NCBI GenBank assembly: GCA_045576675.1
Contig: JAZNGX010000141.1
Coordinates: forward strand, 1 to 9,616
Direction of reading: 5' to 3'
Source of the DNA: JAZNGX01 sp045576675
GTDB lineage: Bacteria; Bacillota; Clostridia; Monoglobales; Firm-18
Length of the DNA: 9,616 nucleotides
The notes below the pieces were generated by a model. The model was given only the letters and a program-made list of their open reading frames with translations, was not told the DNA's origin and ran no database searches. Both the position numbers and the translations under genes were made by a program. Below are positions 7,634 through 9,616 of the stretch, in pieces. The first letter of the stretch is position 1; each line of letters begins with the position of its first letter.

Positions 7634-7662
7634 ATAATACTCTTAAATTACTTAATATTCAA
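7634..7662 (-). promoter_or_regulatory. Promoter of the giant surface-protein gene
   Basis: On the minus strand TTGAAT (7657-7662) is followed after exactly 17 bp by TATTAT (7634-7639). Transcription would start near 7627, giving a leader of about 28 bases that includes the SD sequence AAAGGGG (7606-7612). A/T-rich DNA upstream could act as an UP element. No operator or riboswitch is apparent in this short leader. Confidence 0.6.
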
Positions 7663-7743
7663 TTCGCAAAACAGAAAATTAAAGCAATGATATTTGGTTA
7701 TAATTCCCATACCTATCAAGTGCGAAAAAAAGCTGCAATATAT

Positions 7744-7781
7744 AAAAAATCCTCGTAAAACTAGTGTTCACAAGGACTTTT
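7744..7781 (-). terminator. Intrinsic terminator of the ATPase gene
   Basis: The arms 7745-7756 and 7770-7781 form a 12-bp stem with two wobble pairs. On the minus strand it runs straight into a T6 run. It lies about 50 bases beyond the ATPase stop and before the giant gene's promoter, so it separates the two genes. The A-rich opposite arm gives four T's on the plus strand, so weak bidirectional action is possible. Confidence 0.8.
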
Positions 7782-7829
7782 GTTTGAATTTTATTTCACA
7801 ATATAATCACGACTCATTGTACTATATGA

Positions 7830-9038
7830 TCAATACTCATACGATAACAGGAAATCTGCCACATGCATAGTTTTTATACCCTGATAATTACCTCCGGCAA
7901 ACTCATCGGTACGCAAAAGATATTTAGGATAATTGTCATTTATTTCCAGTAATCGATCATATTCTCTTTTCTCTGTTTTTTCTGACTTTATTTCTCTTGT
8001 TATCTGAATATAAAGTTTATCATTCTGTTTGCTGGCAACAAAATCAACTTCTCCGTTATAAGTTTTTCCTATGCAAACCTCATAGCCTCTTCTGAGAAGC
8101 TCAAGATACACGATATTTTCCAACATAGCAGCAACAGATTCGTCGTTATAACCGAGAACACTATATTTAAAAGAGCTATCTGCCAAATAAAACTTTTCCC
8201 GAGTCTTGAGTATTTCTTTACCTTGCAAATCGTATCTTGAACATCTATGAAGAATATATGCACTCTCCAATTTTTCAAGATAGCTGTAAACAGTTTCATT
8301 GTCTATACTGCGATGTTCAGATTTAATATAATCTGCAATCGATTTAGCTGAAAAAGTCTTGCCGACATTGTCAAAAACAAACTTAACAACACGCTCTAAC
8401 TGATCAACCTTACGCACCTGATTACGTCTGACAATGTCAGAAAATATAGTTGAATTATAAATATCACGCACTATGGTGTAAACACTGTCAATAGGATATT
8501 CCTGCAGGTGTATTGCAGGAAAGCCACCGTATTTAATATAGTTTATCAGTTCTTTATGAGTATCCTCTAATTTGCTATGCTGTTTTTTAAATGTGAGGTA
8601 TTCTGCAAACGAAAGTGTAAAAATACGAAAAGTTACATAGCGACCTGTAAGATAAGTTGAAATCTCTGATGACATCATACGGGAATTTGAACCGGTAACA
8701 TAAATATCAACATCATAGTCTGTATTTATTGAATTAACGGTCTTTTCCCAAAAATCAATTTCCTGTACCTCATCGAGAAACAAATAAGTCTTTTCGTCAG
8801 AGACTAATCTGCCCTTTAACAGTTCATAAAGCTGTTTAGCTGTCATACCATCATATTCCATAGAATCGAATCGCAAACTGACAATTCTGTTTTCATCCAC
8901 ACCTCTTTTGCGAAGTTCACCCATTATCATCTGCATAATAGTCGATTTACCGCAACGACGGACGCCTGTGAGTACTTTAACAAAGGGTGTATCTGTAAAA
9001 GCCATTATTTTATTCACATAATTTTCTCTGAATATCAT
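7830..9038 (-). CDS. AAA+ ATPase of the AAA_14/DUF4143 family
   Basis: A 402-residue cytoplasmic ATPase. Numbered from the chosen start, the Walker A motif is GVRRCGKS (G25, K31, S32), Walker B is LFLDE at 86-90, and the sensor-like TGSNS is at 115-119. A winged-helix-like segment follows (about 225-280, AKSIADYI...YSYLEKL). Then comes the family motif KFYLADSSFKYSVLG and a DUF4143 C-terminus with GEVDFVA (329-335) and YIQI (343-346). In relatives that keep a PD-(D/E)XK nuclease-like core the latter is E-x-K; here the lysine is absent, so nuclease activity looks lost. The length is normal for the family, whose cellular role is mostly unknown. The ATG at 9053 would add five residues, but GGAGG overlaps those codons, so ATG 9036-9038 is preferred. 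Confidence 0.9.
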   Translation of the reverse strand: MIFRENYVNKIMAFTDTPFVKVLTGVRRCGKSTIMQMIMGELRKRGVDENRIVSLRFDSMEYDGMTAKQLYELLKGRLVSDEKTYLFLDEVQEIDFWEKTVNSINTDYDVDIYVTGSNSRMMSSEISTYLTGRYVTFRIFTLSFAEYLTFKKQHSKLEDTHKELINYIKYGGFPAIHLQEYPIDSVYTIVRDIYNSTIFSDIVRRNQVRKVDQLERVVKFVFDNVGKTFSAKSIADYIKSEHRSIDNETVYSYLEKLESAYILHRCSRYDLQGKEILKTREKFYLADSSFKYSVLGYNDESVAAMLENIVYLELLRRGYEVCIGKTYNGEVDFVASKQNDKLYIQITREIKSEKTEKREYDRLLEINDNYPKYLLRTDEFAGGNYQGIKTMHVADFLLSYEY

Positions 9039-9047
9039 ATTAATCGC

Positions 9048-9052
9048 CTCCA
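9048..9052 (-). promoter_or_regulatory. SD sequence that fixes the ATPase start
   Basis: GGAGG lies eight bases before the ATG at 9036-9038. The earlier in-frame ATG (9051-9053) overlaps this SD, has no SD of its own, and would sit only about three bases from the predicted transcription start. Confidence 0.8.
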
Positions 9053-9061
9053 TACGCTTAT

Positions 9062-9157
9062 GATTATAACATCAAACACACCATCAGTCAAGAAGTTTTG
9101 CGATTATAACCTTAAAAACTTTTATATATACTGTATTTTTACGATTATATCTTTAAA
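9062..9157. repeat. Three 15-bp elements spaced 40 and 41 bp
   Basis: GATTATAACATCAAA (9062-9076), GATTATAACCTTAAA (9102-9116) and GATTATATCTTTAAA (9143-9157) share 11 of 15 positions in all three copies and lie about four helical turns apart. Read on the minus strand each contains a -10-like TATAAT or TATAATC, but only the first has a matching -35. They could be binding sites on one face of the DNA, or decayed promoter copies. The AT-rich setting raises the chance of coincidence. Confidence 0.5.
9063..9091 (-). promoter_or_regulatory. Strong promoter of the ATPase gene
   Basis: On the minus strand TTGACT (9086-9091) is followed by a 17-bp spacer and a consensus TATAAT (9063-9068), with TG at the extended -10 position. 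Transcription would begin near 9056, leaving about 18 bases before the ATG at 9038. It overlaps the first of three phased GATTATA elements, so it may be regulated. Confidence 0.75.
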
Positions 9158-9169
9158 ATTATATATTTA

Positions 9170-9225
9170 AATACAAAATTTCATCACTCATTTTCCACAC
9201 CAAATGAGCGATGAAATGAGTGATG
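9170..9225 (-). terminator. Stem-loop with two competing arms after the kinase gene
   Basis: On the minus strand, two adjacent near-identical arms (CATCACTCATTT from 9214-9225, then TCATCGCTCATTT from 9202-9214) can each pair with one partner arm (9181-9193). The near pairing has 13 pairs with one G-U wobble and a loop of about 8 bases, and is followed by AATTTTGTATTT, which fits a weak intrinsic terminator for the kinase gene. The far pairing is a perfect 12 bp. Confidence 0.5.
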
Positions 9226-9240
9226 CATCTATAATCTGCG

Positions 9241-9270
9241 ACATCCAACGGATTTTTATCCGCTGGATGT
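9241..9270 (-). repeat. Hairpin across the stop codon of the kinase gene
   Basis: CATCCAACGGAT (9242-9253) pairs with ATCCGCTGGATG (9258-9269), plus one flanking A-T pair. On the RNA this is 13 pairs with a single G-U wobble and a 4-base loop. The TAA stop (9256-9258) lies at the loop. No T run follows, so it is more likely an RNA-protecting 3' structure than a terminator by itself. Confidence 0.6.
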
Positions 9271-9616
9271 ATGTCGTTTTATTAAATTATAACGGCTCAT
9301 TACAATATTGATAATCTCTTTGCCTCTGACTTTCATATTGAGTTTATGAAGAATATCCGCTATGAGTTCTTCTGTAATTTCAGGTATCAATTTGCGGTAC
9401 TGAGGATATACAGCAACAAGCTCATTAAAAAGAGCAATGAGGATATCTTTTTCGGTCGCCTTATTTGTCGGATAGCCACGAGCTATAAGAGCCATATTGT
9501 TATCAAAATTAGGTGCTAAACCTATAAATTTACCTGTTTTGATATCTCTGAGAAGACCGAAGTTATTGGTATGTCTGTCAGGATTAGCGGTGATTGTATC
9601 AAGGAAAATCATTTTA
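9256..9616 (-). CDS. HipA/CtkA-like kinase, C-terminal part, cut by the window edge
   Basis: This is the end of a HipA_C-type protein kinase. Counting from the first visible Met, TANPDRHTNNFGLLRD (8-23) is the catalytic loop, with D12 as catalytic base and N17 as metal ligand. PNFDNN (34-39) is the equivalent of the DFD/DFG metal-binding motif, with D37. The rest (about 45-118) is a helical C-lobe. In this family such kinases phosphorylate proteins; HipA targets glutamyl-tRNA synthetase and causes growth arrest. The Met at 9610-9612 is not the true start: the codon before it is AAA and the frame stays open to the edge, and the nucleotide-binding N-lobe must lie outside. No antitoxin is visible, so toxin-antitoxin membership is open. 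Confidence 0.85.
   Translation of the reverse strand, partial: KMIFLDTITANPDRHTNNFGLLRDIKTGKFIGLAPNFDNNMALIARGYPTNKATEKDILIALFNELVAVYPQYRKLIPEITEELIADILHKLNMKVRGKEIINIVMSRYNLIKRHTSSG

Noticed and set aside
9051..9053. Upstream ATG as start of the ATPase
   Set aside because: The GGAGG SD overlaps its following codons and points to ATG 9036-9038; the predicted transcript begins only about three bases before it.
9610..9612. ATG as the true start of the kinase gene
   Set aside because: It falls directly before the catalytic loop; the kinase N-lobe would be missing, and the frame is open to the window edge.

Overview
The window is AT-rich and every confident gene reads on the minus strand. The genes point to a low-GC, anaerobic, gut-type Firmicute, most likely a Ruminococcus/Oscillospiraceae relative. 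The evidence is a giant exported protein with an Amidase_6 domain, a von Willebrand A domain, InlB-type repeats and many cysteine repeats, plus strong SD sequences (AAAGGGG, GGAGG) and sigma-A-like promoters. The taxonomic call is an inference from protein style, not from a marker gene.

Region by region. 1-443 has no confident gene. It holds two 25/27-bp direct repeats built on GGTATCAATT. Between them lies a possible small minus-strand transcription unit: a candidate promoter, a short and possibly frameshifted reading frame, and a hairpin followed by T's. 444-7598 is one intact 2384-residue gene for a secreted surface protein, with its own promoter and SD and a GC-rich hairpin just after its stop. 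7599-7829 holds the terminator of the next gene and the giant gene's promoter. 7830-9038 is an AAA_14/DUF4143 ATPase. 9039-9255 holds its promoter, three copies of a 15-bp element spaced 40-41 bp, and stem-loops downstream of the last gene. 9256-9616 is the C-terminal part of a HipA/CtkA-type kinase that runs off the right edge.

The three genes share a strand, but the sequence supports separate transcription units. There is a good intrinsic terminator between ATPase and giant gene, a promoter directly before each of them, and stem-loops after the kinase. The giant protein would act outside the cell: peptidase/amidase-like head, wall-binding-like module, long cysteine-rich stalk, VWA adhesion-like domain, and an unusual Cys/aromatic C-terminus in place of an LPXTG signal. 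The ATPase and the HipA-like kinase are cytoplasmic accessory genes. Nothing here shows that they work with the surface protein.

The strongest leads for something undescribed are the C-terminal motif of the giant protein, its roughly 27 cysteine units that resemble metal-binding knuckles, the aromatic-rich module inserted between the cysteine blocks, and the repeat-flanked small unit at the left edge.
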